Part shown: one piece after another, positions 8,278 to 16,716 of the stretch | How positions within the stretch are numbered: the stretch's first letter is position 1 | How the letters are laid out: every line of letters begins with the position of its first letter | From: Hymenobacter negativus | GTDB lineage: Bacteria > Bacteroidota > Bacteroidia > Cytophagales > Hymenobacteraceae | Direction of reading: 5' to 3' | NCBI RefSeq assembly: GCF_017571495.1 | Contig: NZ_JAGETZ010000004.1 | Span: 1 to 64,000 of the forward strand | DNA: 64,000 bases | The notes under the pieces: generated by a model | Told to the model about the DNA's origin: nothing | The model's database searches: none | What the model saw: the letters and a program-made list of their open reading frames with translations, nothing else | Translations under genes and position numbers: made by a program

Positions 8278-8379
8278 AAGCCCCTCCTGCTGAGCTTGCA
8301 AAAGCATTTCTACCACAACAGTAAATCAATCACTGCAACGGCGTTAAGATGCTTCGACAGTGCTCAGCAGGAGGGGCTT
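8278..8379. repeat. Inverted-repeat element of the interspersed palindrome family
   Basis: 18-bp perfect terminal inverted repeats (AAGCCCCTCCTGCTGAGC at 8278-8295; complement at 8362-8379) enclose about 66 bp. Inner parts carry the AGCAT/ATGCTTCGAC core found in the copies at 13479, 13926 and 42824. The outer end differs from those copies (CCCCTCC instead of CGTCA). It sits between the convergent VOC and argE'-like genes and could act as a terminator. Confidence 0.65.
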
Positions 8380-8409
8380 ATTTATAGTAATTAATTCTCT
8401 GAAAGCGAC

Positions 8410-9477
8410 CTACAATTCCAATCCACTCAATAGCTCGATATAATCCCGAATACCCGCTCGTATTTCGCTCACCAGAATAAACTCATTCGGCGTATGCGAG
8501 CGCGCACTTTCGCCGGGCCCCATTTTTAGGGTTTCAAAGGGCATCATCGACTGGTCCGACAGCGTGGGCGAACCGTAAGCTTTCTTGCCCATCGCCAGGC
8601 CTTTGCGAATCAGCGGGTGGGTTTCGCTAATGCGGGAAGAATTTAAATGTGTGGAGCGCGGCACAATTTCCGACTGTAATTTCGTCCGCAGGAAATCAAT
8701 AATTTCCTGATTCTGGTACAGTTCGTTTGTCCGCACATCAATCACGAATTGGCAACGGTCGGGCACCACGTTATGCTGCGTACCGGCGCTTATTTGCGTC
8801 ACGGTCGTTTTCACCGGTCCCAGCAATGATGAAACCTGTGGAAACTGGTACTGCCGCAGCCATTGAATATCATCCAGGGCTTTGTAGAGGGCATTTTCAC
8901 CTTCCTCACGGGCGGCGTGGCCGGTTTTGCCATGCGCCGTTGCGTCCAGCACAATCAGCCCTTTTTCGGCGATGGCCAGATTCATACCCGTGGGCTCGCC
9001 CACAATTCCAAAATCAATTTTACCCAACTCCGGCAGGATACTACGGATGCCGTTAATACCCGATATTTCCTCTTCGGCGGTAATTGCGCAAATTAAATTG
9101 AAGCCATTTGATTTGCCTTGAAAATAGAGAAACGTTACCAGCAGGCTCACCACCGATGCGCCCGCATCATTGCTACCTAATCCAATCAACTTTTCCCCTT
9201 CCAACGTTGGACTAAATGGGCCATATTTCCAGCCCTCTCCGGCTTTCACCGTATCATGGTGCGAGTTGAGCAGAATCGTAGGTTTATTTACGTCAAAGTG
9301 CGCTGAAACGGCCCACACGTTGTTCTGCCGGCGGTGTGCCGTGACGCCGTGCGCCACCAGGAACGCTTCAATCATCGTGGCCGTGTCAGCCTCCTCCCGC
9401 GAAATAGAAGGCGTTCCTATCAGCTGAAGTAATAGCTTAACGGCATCATCGCTCAGCTGCTCTATTAATTCAGGCAT
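8410..9477 (-). CDS. argE: M20-family N-acyl-amino-acid deacylase, probable N-acylcitrulline deacylase of arginine synthesis
   Basis: A 355-residue metallopeptidase-family M20 protein. Metal and catalytic motifs are visible: His73-x-Asp75 in NSHHDTVKAG, Asp104 in GSNDAGAS, the glutamate pair in TAEEEISG (135-136), EPTG, and the C-terminal RSHTPNEF histidine. The lid domain contains GKTGHAAREEGENA. Because the window encodes an N-acylornithine carbamoyltransferase rather than ordinary OTCase, the expected substrate is N-acetyl- or N-succinylcitrulline, giving citrulline for ArgG. This is inferred from pathway logic. The start overlaps the end of argB by 13 bp, consistent with coupled translation. 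The symbol marks the argE-like role. Confidence 0.85.
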   Translation of the reverse strand: MPELIEQLSDDAVKLLLQLIGTPSISREEADTATMIEAFLVAHGVTAHRRQNNVWAVSAHFDVNKPTILLNSHHDTVKAGEGWKYGPFSPTLEGEKLIGLGSNDAGASVVSLLVTFLYFQGKSNGFNLICAITAEEEISGINGIRSILPELGKIDFGIVGEPTGMNLAIAEKGLIVLDATAHGKTGHAAREEGENALYKALDDIQWLRQYQFPQVSSLLGPVKTTVTQISAGTQHNVVPDRCQFVIDVRTNELYQNQEIIDFLRTKLQSEIVPRSTHLNSSRISETHPLIRKGLAMGKKAYGSPTLSDQSMMPFETLKMGPGESARSHTPNEFILVSEIRAGIRDYIELLSGLEL

Positions 9478-10250
9478 ACCGTTGTTTTCAACTGGTCATT
9501 GATGTGCAGCGCGTGTTCAATAATTACTTTTTCTACGCCGAACTGCAGGGCGTCAAAAGCATTTTCTAATTTCGGTAGCATGCCATCGGCAATGATGCCG
9601 CTTTCTTTTAATGATGCATAATCAGCCAGCGTAATACTAGCAATTATCGATGCATCATCATTCACATCGGTCAGCACGCCACGCTTTTCAAAGCAAAAAT
9701 GTAGTGCTACTGCGTATTGCTTACTTAACGCTTTTGCAACGGAAGCGGCAATAGTATCGGCATTGGTATTTAGTAATTGCCCGTGGCCGTCGTGGTTAAT
9801 CGGGCAAAATACCGGCGTCAGCCCCAGCGTCAGGAATTGATGAATCAGGTCCGTATTCACGCTGGCTTCGCTCAAATCACCCACAAAACCGTAGTCAATT
9901 TCCCGCACCGGCCGCTTCACCGCCTGAATCACGTTGCCGTCGGCACCACTTACCCCTAGGGCGTTGACCCCATAGCTTTGCAACGCCACCACAATATGCT
10001 TGTTGGTTTTGCCGGCGTAGAACATGGTCACCAACTCGAGCGTGGCGGCATCGGTAATGCGGCGACCGTTCACCATTTGTGGGGCAATTCCCAGGTGTTT
10101 CATCATTTCGCTGGCGCCTTTACCGCCACCGTGCACGAGAATTTTCGGGCCGCTTATTTCGGCAAACAGCCGGATAAATTCCTGCAAGTCCGGCTCGTTG
10201 TCAATTATACCGCCGCCTATTTTAAATACGTGTAATTCGGGCTTCATCAC
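9465..10250 (-). CDS. argB: Acetylglutamate kinase (N-acylglutamate kinase)
   Basis: Phosphorylates the gamma-carboxylate of N-acetyl- or N-succinylglutamate. The 261-residue protein has the amino-acid-kinase fold: FKIGGGIIDNE near the N-terminus, the glycine-rich LVHGGGKGASEM phosphate loop, VNGRRITDAATLE for substrate binding, GVSGADGN, and the C-terminal SGIIADGMLPKLENAFDAL. All are typical of ArgB, and the length matches the short, arginine-insensitive type. It is the first gene of a minus-strand pair with argE'. Its start may be the second Met (10247). It diverges from the argG-side operon across 421 bp. Confidence 0.95.
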   Translation of the reverse strand: MMKPELHVFKIGGGIIDNEPDLQEFIRLFAEISGPKILVHGGGKGASEMMKHLGIAPQMVNGRRITDAATLELVTMFYAGKTNKHIVVALQSYGVNALGVSGADGNVIQAVKRPVREIDYGFVGDLSEASVNTDLIHQFLTLGLTPVFCPINHDGHGQLLNTNADTIAASVAKALSKQYAVALHFCFEKRGVLTDVNDDASIIASITLADYASLKESGIIADGMLPKLENAFDALQFGVEKVIIEHALHINDQLKTTVCLN

Positions 10251-10314
10251 TGCTTCACCTATCGCGCAAAACCAGGGCCGGCCGGCGCTTCATTCAAAAA
10301 TAATGCGAGAAATG

Positions 10315-10345
10315 TTGTGGGCAAAAGTAGGGGCTTTTACCTTTG
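10315..10345 (+). promoter_or_regulatory. Promoter of the plus-strand arginine operon
   Basis: TTG at 10315-10317, a 20-bp spacer and TACCTTTG at 10338-10345 match the Bacteroidota TTTG/TAnnTTTG promoter. The same 20-bp spacing occurs at the tRNA-Lys promoter. The start site would lie about 320 bp before the GNAT gene. Confidence 0.55.
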
Positions 10346-10671
10346 CGGCAGAATTGAACCACTTGGTTCGCTGCTTCGTTAAAGCGCCGAATCGACTTAG
10401 TTTCCGCCATGCCCTTCCCCGTTTCCACGTTTTTGATTCTCGCTCTGGCCCCTCGGCCCAGCGTGGTCGGCGTGTGCCAAACGACTTGCGCACTGGTGCG
10501 ACGACCCTAGCGGCTTCAGCAGCCGCATGTTGGCCCCTTGGCCAGCCCCTTTGAGCCGGGCTAGTATCCGCTCAACTTACAGACAGGTTTGGGCTTTAGC
10601 AGGATTTCCCCGTATAAAAAGCAACGGGTTTCCGGACAGCCACGCATCTATCCCTAAGTTTTTAAGTAACA
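10346..10671 (+). other. Long 5' leader of the plus-strand arginine operon
   Basis: About 320 bp between the proposed promoter and the GNAT start contain no credible gene. A short frame (about 10409-10510) is present but not arginine-rich, so I do not call it an attenuator peptide. The region may hold regulator sites or further promoters; none was recognised. Confidence 0.35.
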
Positions 10672-11304
10672 ATGACAATTCGGGTTGCAACGGAGGCGGA
10701 CGCACAGTACGCTGACTTATTATGCCAATGGTACGTTGAGTCGGCCAAAACGCGAGGTACGGGTATTGCCAAGCGTGAGCCCGCCTACGTGGCCAAAAAG
10801 ATGGCTAGTGGCGACGGCATTATCGCCTTCGTGGATGACGAGCTGGCGGGCTTTTGCTACATCGAAACCTTTGACGACAAGACCTTTGTTGTAAACTCCG
10901 GCCTGATTGTTAACGCCGGAATTCGCAAAGGTGGCGTGGGCCGGGCTATCAAGCAGGCGGTGTTCGAACTCTCGCGCACCAAGTACCCACAGGCCAAGAT
11001 TTTCGGTATCACGACCAGCCTGGCCGTGATGAAAATCAACACGGACTTGGGCTACGAGCCGGTTACTTTTTCTGAGCTGACTACCAGCGAAGATTTCTGG
11101 AAGGGCTGCAAAAGCTGCAAAAACTACGGCATCCTAATGGAGAACGAGCGCAAGATGTGCCTCTGTACCGGCATGCTCTACGATGCGGCCGACAAGCTCG
11201 TGCAAGTGCAGGTACCCGATTTTGCGTCTCATCTCACGCCGCCGCTGCCCATTGGCACCGCCCCTGCGCCTATCCCCTCCTCTGCAACTGATTCTGCATC
11301 CTAG
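10672..11304 (+). CDS. GNAT-family acyltransferase, candidate N-acylglutamate synthase
   Basis: A 210-residue GNAT protein. Strand 4 and the acetyl-CoA loop are visible as VVNSGLIVNAGIRKGGVGRAIKQAVF (about 73-98). The position at the head of argG-argC-argD suggests it performs the first step, acylating glutamate. I recall that Bacteroidota lack classical ArgA and use a GNAT protein next to argG that was linked genetically to N-acyl(succinyl)glutamate synthesis. The C-terminal half has four cysteines (C146-x2-C149 and C163-x-C165), suggesting a metal site. The gene ends 3 bp before argG. Acyl donor (acetyl- or succinyl-CoA) unresolved. Confidence 0.78.
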   Translation: MTIRVATEADAQYADLLCQWYVESAKTRGTGIAKREPAYVAKKMASGDGIIAFVDDELAGFCYIETFDDKTFVVNSGLIVNAGIRKGGVGRAIKQAVFELSRTKYPQAKIFGITTSLAVMKINTDLGYEPVTFSELTTSEDFWKGCKSCKNYGILMENERKMCLCTGMLYDAADKLVQVQVPDFASHLTPPLPIGTAPAPIPSSATDSAS

Positions 11305-11307
11305 ACA

Positions 11308-12498
11308 ATGAAGAAAAAAGCCATTCTCGCCTATAGCGGCGGCCTCGACACCTCGTTTTGCGCTGTGTATTTGTCGCGCGACCTTGACCTGGAAGTGCAC
11401 ACCGTCATTGTTAATTCCGGCGGATTTACGGCCGAGGAATTGGCCGCCATCGAGAAGCGTGCCTACGAACTGGGCTCGGTGAAACACGAGGTAATTGACG
11501 TTACCACGCGCTTTTATCAGGACTGCCTGCGCTACCTGCTGTTTGGCAACGTGTTGAAGAACGATACTTACCCGCTGAGCGTAAGCGCCGAGCGCATGTT
11601 TCAGTCGCTGGCCATTGCCGAATACGCCCGCGCCAACGAGGCTGATTATATCGTGCATGGCAGCACCGGTGCCGGCAATGACCAAGTGCGTTTCGACGTG
11701 GCTTTTGCCGTGATTGCGCCCAAAACGGAGATTCTGACGCCCATCCGCGACCTGAAACTGTCGCGCCAGGCCGAGATTGAGTATCTGCAGAAACAGGGCT
11801 TCGAAATGAGCTGGGAAAAGGCGAAGTATTCGATTAATAAAGGCATCTGGGGCACCAGCGTGGGGGGCGTTGAAACGCTGACTTCGCACGAGGCACTGCC
11901 CGAAAGCGCCTACCCATCGCAGCTGCAGCGCCAGGATTCCGAGCGTGTGGAAATCACCTTTGAAAAAGGCGAGCCCGTGGCGCTGAATGGCGAATCGTTG
12001 GAGCCGGTAGCCCTGATTCAGAAGCTGAACGAGCTGGGCGCGGCCTTTGCCGTGGGCCGCGACATTCACGTGGGCGATACCATTCTGGGCATCAAGGGCC
12101 GCGTGGGCTTTGAGGCCCCCGCGCCGCTCATCCTCATCAAGGCGCACCACTTGCTGGAGAAGCATACTAGCACCCGCTGGCAGCTGCTGCATAAGGACTA
12201 CATAGCCAACTGGTACGGCACGCTGCTACACGAAGCGCAATACCTCGACCCGGTGATGCGCGATATGGAGGCCTTCCTGGAGTCGTCGCAGAATCACGTT
12301 TCGGGCAAGGTATTCGTGCAACTCAAACCTTACCAATTCGACCTGCTTGGCGTGGAATCGAAATACGACATGATGCAGTCGAAAGTGGCGACCTACGGTG
12401 AGGAAAACAACGCCTGGGATTCCCGCGACGCTCGTGGTTTCATCAAGATTTTTGGCAACCAGCTGAAGATTAGCAACAGCCTGCACGATGAAAATTAA
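11308..12498 (+). CDS. argG: Argininosuccinate synthase
   Basis: ATP-dependent condensation of citrulline and aspartate to argininosuccinate. The 396-residue protein starts with the PP-loop AYSGGLDTSFCAVYL that binds ATP. It also has YIVHGSTGAGNDQVRFD (citrulline/aspartate binding), KYSINKGIWGTSVGG and GRVGFEAPAP. It follows the GNAT gene by 3 bp and overlaps argC by 11 bp, so the three are almost certainly one transcript with coupled translation. Length is typical. Confidence 0.97.
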   Translation: MKKKAILAYSGGLDTSFCAVYLSRDLDLEVHTVIVNSGGFTAEELAAIEKRAYELGSVKHEVIDVTTRFYQDCLRYLLFGNVLKNDTYPLSVSAERMFQSLAIAEYARANEADYIVHGSTGAGNDQVRFDVAFAVIAPKTEILTPIRDLKLSRQAEIEYLQKQGFEMSWEKAKYSINKGIWGTSVGGVETLTSHEALPESAYPSQLQRQDSERVEITFEKGEPVALNGESLEPVALIQKLNELGAAFAVGRDIHVGDTILGIKGRVGFEAPAPLILIKAHHLLEKHTSTRWQLLHKDYIANWYGTLLHEAQYLDPVMRDMEAFLESSQNHVSGKVFVQLKPYQFDLLGVESKYDMMQSKVATYGEENNAWDSRDARGFIKIFGNQLKISNSLHDEN

Positions 12499-13468
12499 GG
12501 CCGGCATTGTGGGCGGCGCCGGCTACACGGCCGGCGAGCTCATCCGCATTCTGCTGCACCACGAGTTCGTGGAGTTGGGCGGCATCGTGAGTTCTTCAAA
12601 CGCGGGCGCCTCGGTGTACCGGGTGCACGATGATTTGGTGGGCGAAACCGACCTGGCTTTTTCCGCTGAGTTAGCGGGCGATGAAGACGTGGTATTTCTG
12701 TGCCTCGGCCACGGCAATTCCAAAGCTTGGCTGCAGAAAAACGCCCTGCCCGAAACCACGCATATTATCGACCTGAGCAACGACTTCCGCCTGAACGCGG
12801 ATGCCGAATTTGCAGGCCGCGAGTTTGTGTACGGCCTGCCGGAACTGAACAAAAGCCGCATCCAGCAGGCCCAGAGCATTGCTAATCCCGGCTGCTTTGC
12901 TACTGCCATTCAACTAGCGCTGCTGCCGCTGGCGAAAGCCGGCAAGCTCACCGACGACATCCACGTGTCGGCCATTACCGGCTCGACCGGCGCGGGCCAG
13001 AGCCTGTCGGAAACGGTGCATTTCTCGTGGCGCACCAATAACGTGTCCATCTACAAGCCCTTCACACACCAACACCTCGGCGAAATCGGTGAGAGCCTGG
13101 CACAGCTGCAGCCGCAGTCGGACGCCGAGATGCACTTCATCCCCTACCGCGGTAATTTCTCGCGGGGCATTTTCGCCAGCGTGTACACGCCGTCGGATTT
13201 GACGCAGGACGAGGCGCGGGAGCTGTACAAGCAGTTTTACGCGGACGCGCCATTCACCACGGTTTCGGACAAGGAAATTCACCTCAAGCAGGTGGTGAAT
13301 ACCAATAAATGCCTGCTGCACGTGCAGAAGCAGGGCAAGCAGCTATTAATTACCTCGGTGATTGATAATCTGGTGAAAGGCGCCTCGGGCCAGGCAGTGC
13401 AGAATATGAACCTGCTGTTCGGGCTGCCGGAAACGACGGGGCTGAATTTGAAGGCCGGGCTTTTGTAG
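12488..13468 (+). CDS. argC: N-acetyl-gamma-glutamyl-phosphate reductase
   Basis: NADPH-dependent reduction of N-acylglutamyl phosphate to the semialdehyde. The 326-residue protein starts with the dinucleotide-binding GIVGGAGYTAGELIRIL. It carries the catalytic cysteine C136 in SIANPGCFATA, the active-site motif class of aspartate-semialdehyde-dehydrogenase-like enzymes. A later HFIPYRGNFSRGI segment supplies the catalytic histidine region. The ATG lies inside the end of argG (11-bp overlap). Immediately downstream is an inverted-repeat-flanked cassette that separates it from argD. Confidence 0.96.
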   Translation: MKIKAGIVGGAGYTAGELIRILLHHEFVELGGIVSSSNAGASVYRVHDDLVGETDLAFSAELAGDEDVVFLCLGHGNSKAWLQKNALPETTHIIDLSNDFRLNADAEFAGREFVYGLPELNKSRIQQAQSIANPGCFATAIQLALLPLAKAGKLTDDIHVSAITGSTGAGQSLSETVHFSWRTNNVSIYKPFTHQHLGEIGESLAQLQPQSDAEMHFIPYRGNFSRGIFASVYTPSDLTQDEARELYKQFYADAPFTTVSDKEIHLKQVVNTNKCLLHVQKQGKQLLITSVIDNLVKGASGQAVQNMNLLFGLPETTGLNLKAGLL

Positions 13469-13478
13469 CAACCTAAAA

Positions 13479-13510
13479 CGTCATGCTGAGCGCAGTCGAA
13501 GCATCTCTAC
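13479..13510 (+). repeat. Left inverted repeat of a gene cassette
   Basis: A 32-bp copy of the CGTCATGCTGAGCGCAGTCG-AAGCATCTCTAC repeat. Its inverted partner is at 13926-13957 with one mismatch. Confidence 0.8.
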
Positions 13511-13524
13511 CGAACAATTAAGTC

Positions 13525-13929
13525 ATGGCGACAACTGAGAACTTAACGATTTCTAGGATAGGTAATGCAGAGACGGTCATTCTGCATTTCGGATACTGGC
13601 CAAGTTTTCATGATGCCACACTTGAAAGAATCAGTCTTTCGGTCTGCTCTTCAAAAAGCACGGTCACCTTTCTGATTGAGACGGCTGAATTCATCAATGA
13701 GCTTGATGAACAAGGTCAATACAAGCAATTCAGGCCTTGCAGTATAGAACTACAATTCAAAAACGTGAAGGATACATTCCTAACGTTTGACCATACTCCA
13801 GTCCTTTTTGAGGTGGAGTTCGAGCAGGCTGACAACGCAATAAATTGCTCTTTTTCTTCCTCTGCTGGCTCGCATAGCATAGTAGCAGAGCAAATAACGG
13901 TACTAAGCTTAACTCCAACGAAGCAGTAG
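13525..13929 (+). CDS. Hypothetical protein inside an inverted-repeat cassette
   Basis: A 134-residue protein of unknown family, mostly beta-strand by appearance. It shows VILHFGYWPSFHDATLERISL and a later IELQFKNVKDTFLTFDHTP, which recall small immunity-like or SUKH-neighbour proteins but give no firm match. It is clearly more A/T-rich than argC and argD on either side, suggesting separate origin. Its TAG stop lies inside the right repeat (13926-13957), so repeat and gene end as one unit. It interrupts the arg operon in the sense direction. No transposase is present. Confidence 0.65.
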   Translation: MATTENLTISRIGNAETVILHFGYWPSFHDATLERISLSVCSSKSTVTFLIETAEFINELDEQGQYKQFRPCSIELQFKNVKDTFLTFDHTPVLFEVEFEQADNAINCSFSSSAGSHSIVAEQITVLSLTPTKQ

Positions 13930-13957
13930 AGATGCTTCGACTGCGCTCAACATGACG
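13926..13957 (-). repeat. Right inverted repeat of the gene cassette
   Basis: Reverse complement of the 32-bp repeat at 13479-13510, with a single G-to-A difference. It contributes the stop codon of the enclosed gene. Confidence 0.8.
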
Positions 13958-13998
13958 CGCTTATTTATTTCAACTACGCTCTGACACCACCAAAAACC

Positions 13999-15162
13999 AT
14001 GGAGCTTTTCAACGTTTATCCCCTCGTCAACATCACGCCCGTGAAGGGCTTAGGTGCGAAGCTGTGGGACGACCAGGGCCAGGAATACTTGGATTTCTAC
14101 GGCGGCCACGCCGTTATTTCCATCGGCCACAGCCACCCGCACTACGTGCAGCGCCTCACCGAGCAGCTGCAAAACATCGGCTTTTACTCCAACTCGGTGC
14201 AAATTCCGATTCAGACGCAGCTGGCGCACAAGCTGGGCCAGGTGTCGAGCTACGAGGACTACGCACTGTTTCTATGCAACTCGGGCGCCGAGGCCAACGA
14301 GAATGCGCTGAAGCTGGCTTCCTTCCACACCGGCAAAACCCGCGTGGTAGCGTTCAAAGGCGCGTTTCACGGCCGCACCAGCGGCGCGGTGGCCGCTACC
14401 GATAACCCGAAAATCGTGGCGCCCTTCAACGCAGGCCACGCCATCAGCTTTCTGGAATACGATTTGACGGCGGTAGAAACCACGCTGCAAGGTGGCGACG
14501 TGTGCGCCGTCATCATCGAACCCATTCAGGGCGTGGGCGGCATCATCATGCCTTCCGATAGTTTTCTGCAAGGCTTGGCGACGCTGTGCAAGCAGTACGG
14601 CATCATCCTGATTGCCGATGAGGTGCAGAGCGGCTACGGCCGTAGCGGCAAGTTTTTCGCGCACCAGCACGCCGGCATCCAGCCCGACATCATTTCCGTG
14701 GCCAAGGGCATGGGCAACGGCTTCCCCATCGGCGGCATCCTGATTGCGCCGGAGTTGAAAGCCTCTTATGGCCTGCTGGGCACTACGTTTGGCGGCAACC
14801 ATCTGGCCTGCGCCGCCGCGCTAGCCGTACTCGAAGTCATTGAAGATGAAAACCTGCTGGCCCACGCCACCGAGCTGGGCGACTACCTCCGCACCGAGTT
14901 GCTGGCCCACGCCGGCGCCGAAGAAATCCGCGGCCGGGGCCTGATGGTGGGCATCAAGTACGACTTCCCCATCAAAGACGTGCGCGACAAGCTGCTATCG
15001 GAACATCACATTTTTGTGGGCAACGCCTCCGACCCCACGGTACTCCGGCTGCTACCGCCATTGAATATCAGCAAGGTAGAGGTTGACCGGTTTCTGCAGG
15101 CGCTGTATGCGCTGACGGAAAAATCAGTAGAAATTATCCAACAAGCCTCGGCACTTGACTAA
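13999..15162 (+). CDS. argD: Acetylornithine/succinylornithine aminotransferase
   Basis: PLP-dependent transamination of N-acylglutamate semialdehyde to N-acylornithine. The 387-residue class-III aminotransferase has the early YLDFYGGHAVISIGHSHP, the phosphate-binding CNSGAEANENALKLA, GAFHGRT, IIEPIQGVGGI, DEVQSGYGRSGKFFAHQ and the PLP-lysine segment SVAKGMGNGFPIGG. LGTTFGGNHLACAAA follows as expected. It belongs to the plus-strand arg cluster but is detached from argC by the 13479-13957 cassette. Confidence 0.95.
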   Translation: MELFNVYPLVNITPVKGLGAKLWDDQGQEYLDFYGGHAVISIGHSHPHYVQRLTEQLQNIGFYSNSVQIPIQTQLAHKLGQVSSYEDYALFLCNSGAEANENALKLASFHTGKTRVVAFKGAFHGRTSGAVAATDNPKIVAPFNAGHAISFLEYDLTAVETTLQGGDVCAVIIEPIQGVGGIIMPSDSFLQGLATLCKQYGIILIADEVQSGYGRSGKFFAHQHAGIQPDIISVAKGMGNGFPIGGILIAPELKASYGLLGTTFGGNHLACAAALAVLEVIEDENLLAHATELGDYLRTELLAHAGAEEIRGRGLMVGIKYDFPIKDVRDKLLSEHHIFVGNASDPTVLRLLPPLNISKVEVDRFLQALYALTEKSVEIIQQASALD

Positions 15163-15226
15163 TTTTTTTGCCACGCTGCCGCATCTTTGTGGCGCGAAAT
15201 CGAATTTGATTTAGGCCCCCGCCCCG

Positions 15227-15532
15227 ATGAAAGCCTCAACCATGGTCATCATTATCTGCTGCTGCTTGTCGGTCGGATACGGGCTTTATTTGAAATATTT
15301 CACTAAGGCTTATGACGCTCTCAATCGCATAAGCCAGGTAAGCCAGGCGAAAAAAGGCATGACGCGGCAGCAGGTTTTGAATGCTTTATCAACGCCTGAT
15401 TCCACTTATTGGGAAAAATCAAAGGCAGATTCCTTGCTGGTAATGGCCTATGAGCTACCTGATACCGATGGCAGCATGATACTAGTAAAGCTGCTTAACG
15501 ACAGCGTACGGTCAGTAAAATATCAACAATAG
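15227..15532 (+). CDS. Small membrane-anchored protein with a BamE/SmpA-like domain
   Basis: A 101-residue protein. The first 20 residues are a hydrophobic segment with three cysteines (VIIICCCLSVGYGLYL), either a membrane anchor or signal. The remainder has KKGMTRQQVLNALSTPDSTYW followed by two strands. This is the pattern of SmpA/OmlA (BamE)-type domains, where a helix G-M-T-x-x-x-V precedes a G-x-P turn. A second ATG at 15242 could be the start. Nothing links it functionally to argD or carA. A strong terminator begins just after its stop. Confidence 0.55.
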   Translation: MKASTMVIIICCCLSVGYGLYLKYFTKAYDALNRISQVSQAKKGMTRQQVLNALSTPDSTYWEKSKADSLLVMAYELPDTDGSMILVKLLNDSVRSVKYQQ

Positions 15533-15533
15533 G

Positions 15534-15570
15534 AAAACGGCTGAAGCGCTTCGCATTCAGCCGTTTTTTT
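15534..15570 (+). terminator. Intrinsic terminator between the BamE-like gene and carA
   Basis: AAAACGGCTGAA pairs with TTCAGCCGTTTT across a 10-base loop and is followed by a T run. Only 16 bases remain before the carA start. Confidence 0.8.
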
Positions 15571-15586
15571 AATATACACCCCTACC

Positions 15587-16669
15587 TTGGAAAATACGAA
15601 ACAGGTCAAACTCATCCTCGAAGACGGCACTGAAATCGAGGGCACTTCCTTCGGCGCGTTCACCTCAGTGGCGGGCGAAGTAGTATTCAGCACGGCCATG
15701 ACCGGCTACCCCGAAAACCTCACCGACCCATCCTTCGCCGGCCAGATTTTGGTGCTCACCTACCCGATGGTGGGCAACTACGGGGTGCCCGGCGAAGAAC
15801 TGTACGAGTCGATTTCGAAGATTTTCGAGTCGGACAAAATCCATATTGCTGGCCTCGTAGTCAATTACTACTCCGAGGAGCACAGCCACTGGAACGCCGC
15901 CAAAAGCCTCGGCGACTGGCTGGCCGAGTACAACATCCCCGGCATTTTCGGCGTCGATACCCGTATGCTCACCAAGAAGCTGCGCGAGAAAGGCGCCATG
16001 CTGGGTAAAATCGTGGCCGGGGAAGACATTGAGCTGCACGACCCCAACCAGGACAACTTGGTGGCCCAGGTCAGCCAGCCCGAGGTGCAGCACTACGGCA
16101 GCGGCCAGCATAAAATCGTGCTGGTGGACTGCGGCACCAAAACCAACATCATCCGCTGCTTCCTGGAACGCGACGTGGAGCTGATTCGCGTGCCCTGGGA
16201 CTACGATTTTACCAAAATCGACTACGACGGCCTGTTCCTGAGCAATGGCCCCGGCGACCCCAAGATGTGCGAGGCCACCATCGGCCACCTGCAAACGGCC
16301 TTGCAGCAGGACAAACCTATTTTCGGCATCTGCCTCGGCAACCAGCTCATGAGCCTGGCCGCGGGCGCCGATACCTTCAAGCTGAAATACGGCCACCGCA
16401 GCCACAATCAGCCTGTGCTGCTCACCGGCACCAAGCGCAGCTTCATCACCAGCCAAAACCACGGCTTTGCGGTAGATACCGCCACGCTCCCCGCCGAGTG
16501 GACCATGCTCTTCGAAAACCTGAACGACGGCACCTGCGAAGGCATCAAGCACAAAACCAAGCCGTTCTTCTCCACGCAGTTTCACCCCGAAGCTGCCGGC
16601 GGGCCGGAGGATACGGAGTATCTGTTTGATGACTTTTTGACGGCGGTGGCAGATTATAAAAACCGTTAA
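15587..16669 (+). CDS. carA: Carbamoyl-phosphate synthase small (glutaminase) subunit
   Basis: Hydrolyses glutamine and channels ammonia to CarB. The 360-residue protein has the CarA N-terminal domain (LEDGTEIEGTSFG, GEVVFSTAMTGYPENLTDPSF) and a class-I glutaminase domain with Cys249 in FGICLGNQLM and the His333/Glu335 pair in QFHPEAAGGPED. The start must lie near here because the family N-terminus begins at KLILEDGT, and the only in-frame candidate is TTG at 15587. That codon is 16 bases after a strong terminator, so expression needs read-through or a promoter overlapping the hairpin. carB follows after one small gene. Confidence 0.94.
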   Translation: MENTKQVKLILEDGTEIEGTSFGAFTSVAGEVVFSTAMTGYPENLTDPSFAGQILVLTYPMVGNYGVPGEELYESISKIFESDKIHIAGLVVNYYSEEHSHWNAAKSLGDWLAEYNIPGIFGVDTRMLTKKLREKGAMLGKIVAGEDIELHDPNQDNLVAQVSQPEVQHYGSGQHKIVLVDCGTKTNIIRCFLERDVELIRVPWDYDFTKIDYDGLFLSNGPGDPKMCEATIGHLQTALQQDKPIFGICLGNQLMSLAAGADTFKLKYGHRSHNQPVLLTGTKRSFITSQNHGFAVDTATLPAEWTMLFENLNDGTCEGIKHKTKPFFSTQFHPEAAGGPEDTEYLFDDFLTAVADYKNR

Positions 16670-16716
16670 TCTGGTTTTTCAAAAGCTTGTTCACTAGTAT
16701 CTAACGCACTGTTCTC

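Noticed and set aside
8265-8409. Possible small RNA between the VOC and argE'-like genes
   Set aside because: The structure is explained by the inverted-repeat element shared with other loci; no promoter was recognised.
10409-10510. Short frame in the arg operon leader considered as an attenuator peptide
   Set aside because: Arginine codons are not enriched and no paired terminator/antiterminator structure was evident.
11134-12192. 352-residue minus-strand frame across argG
   Set aside because: Antisense to a well-recognised enzyme; no family resemblance.
15665-16585. 306-residue minus-strand frame across carA
   Set aside because: Antisense shadow of the glutaminase gene with atypical composition.
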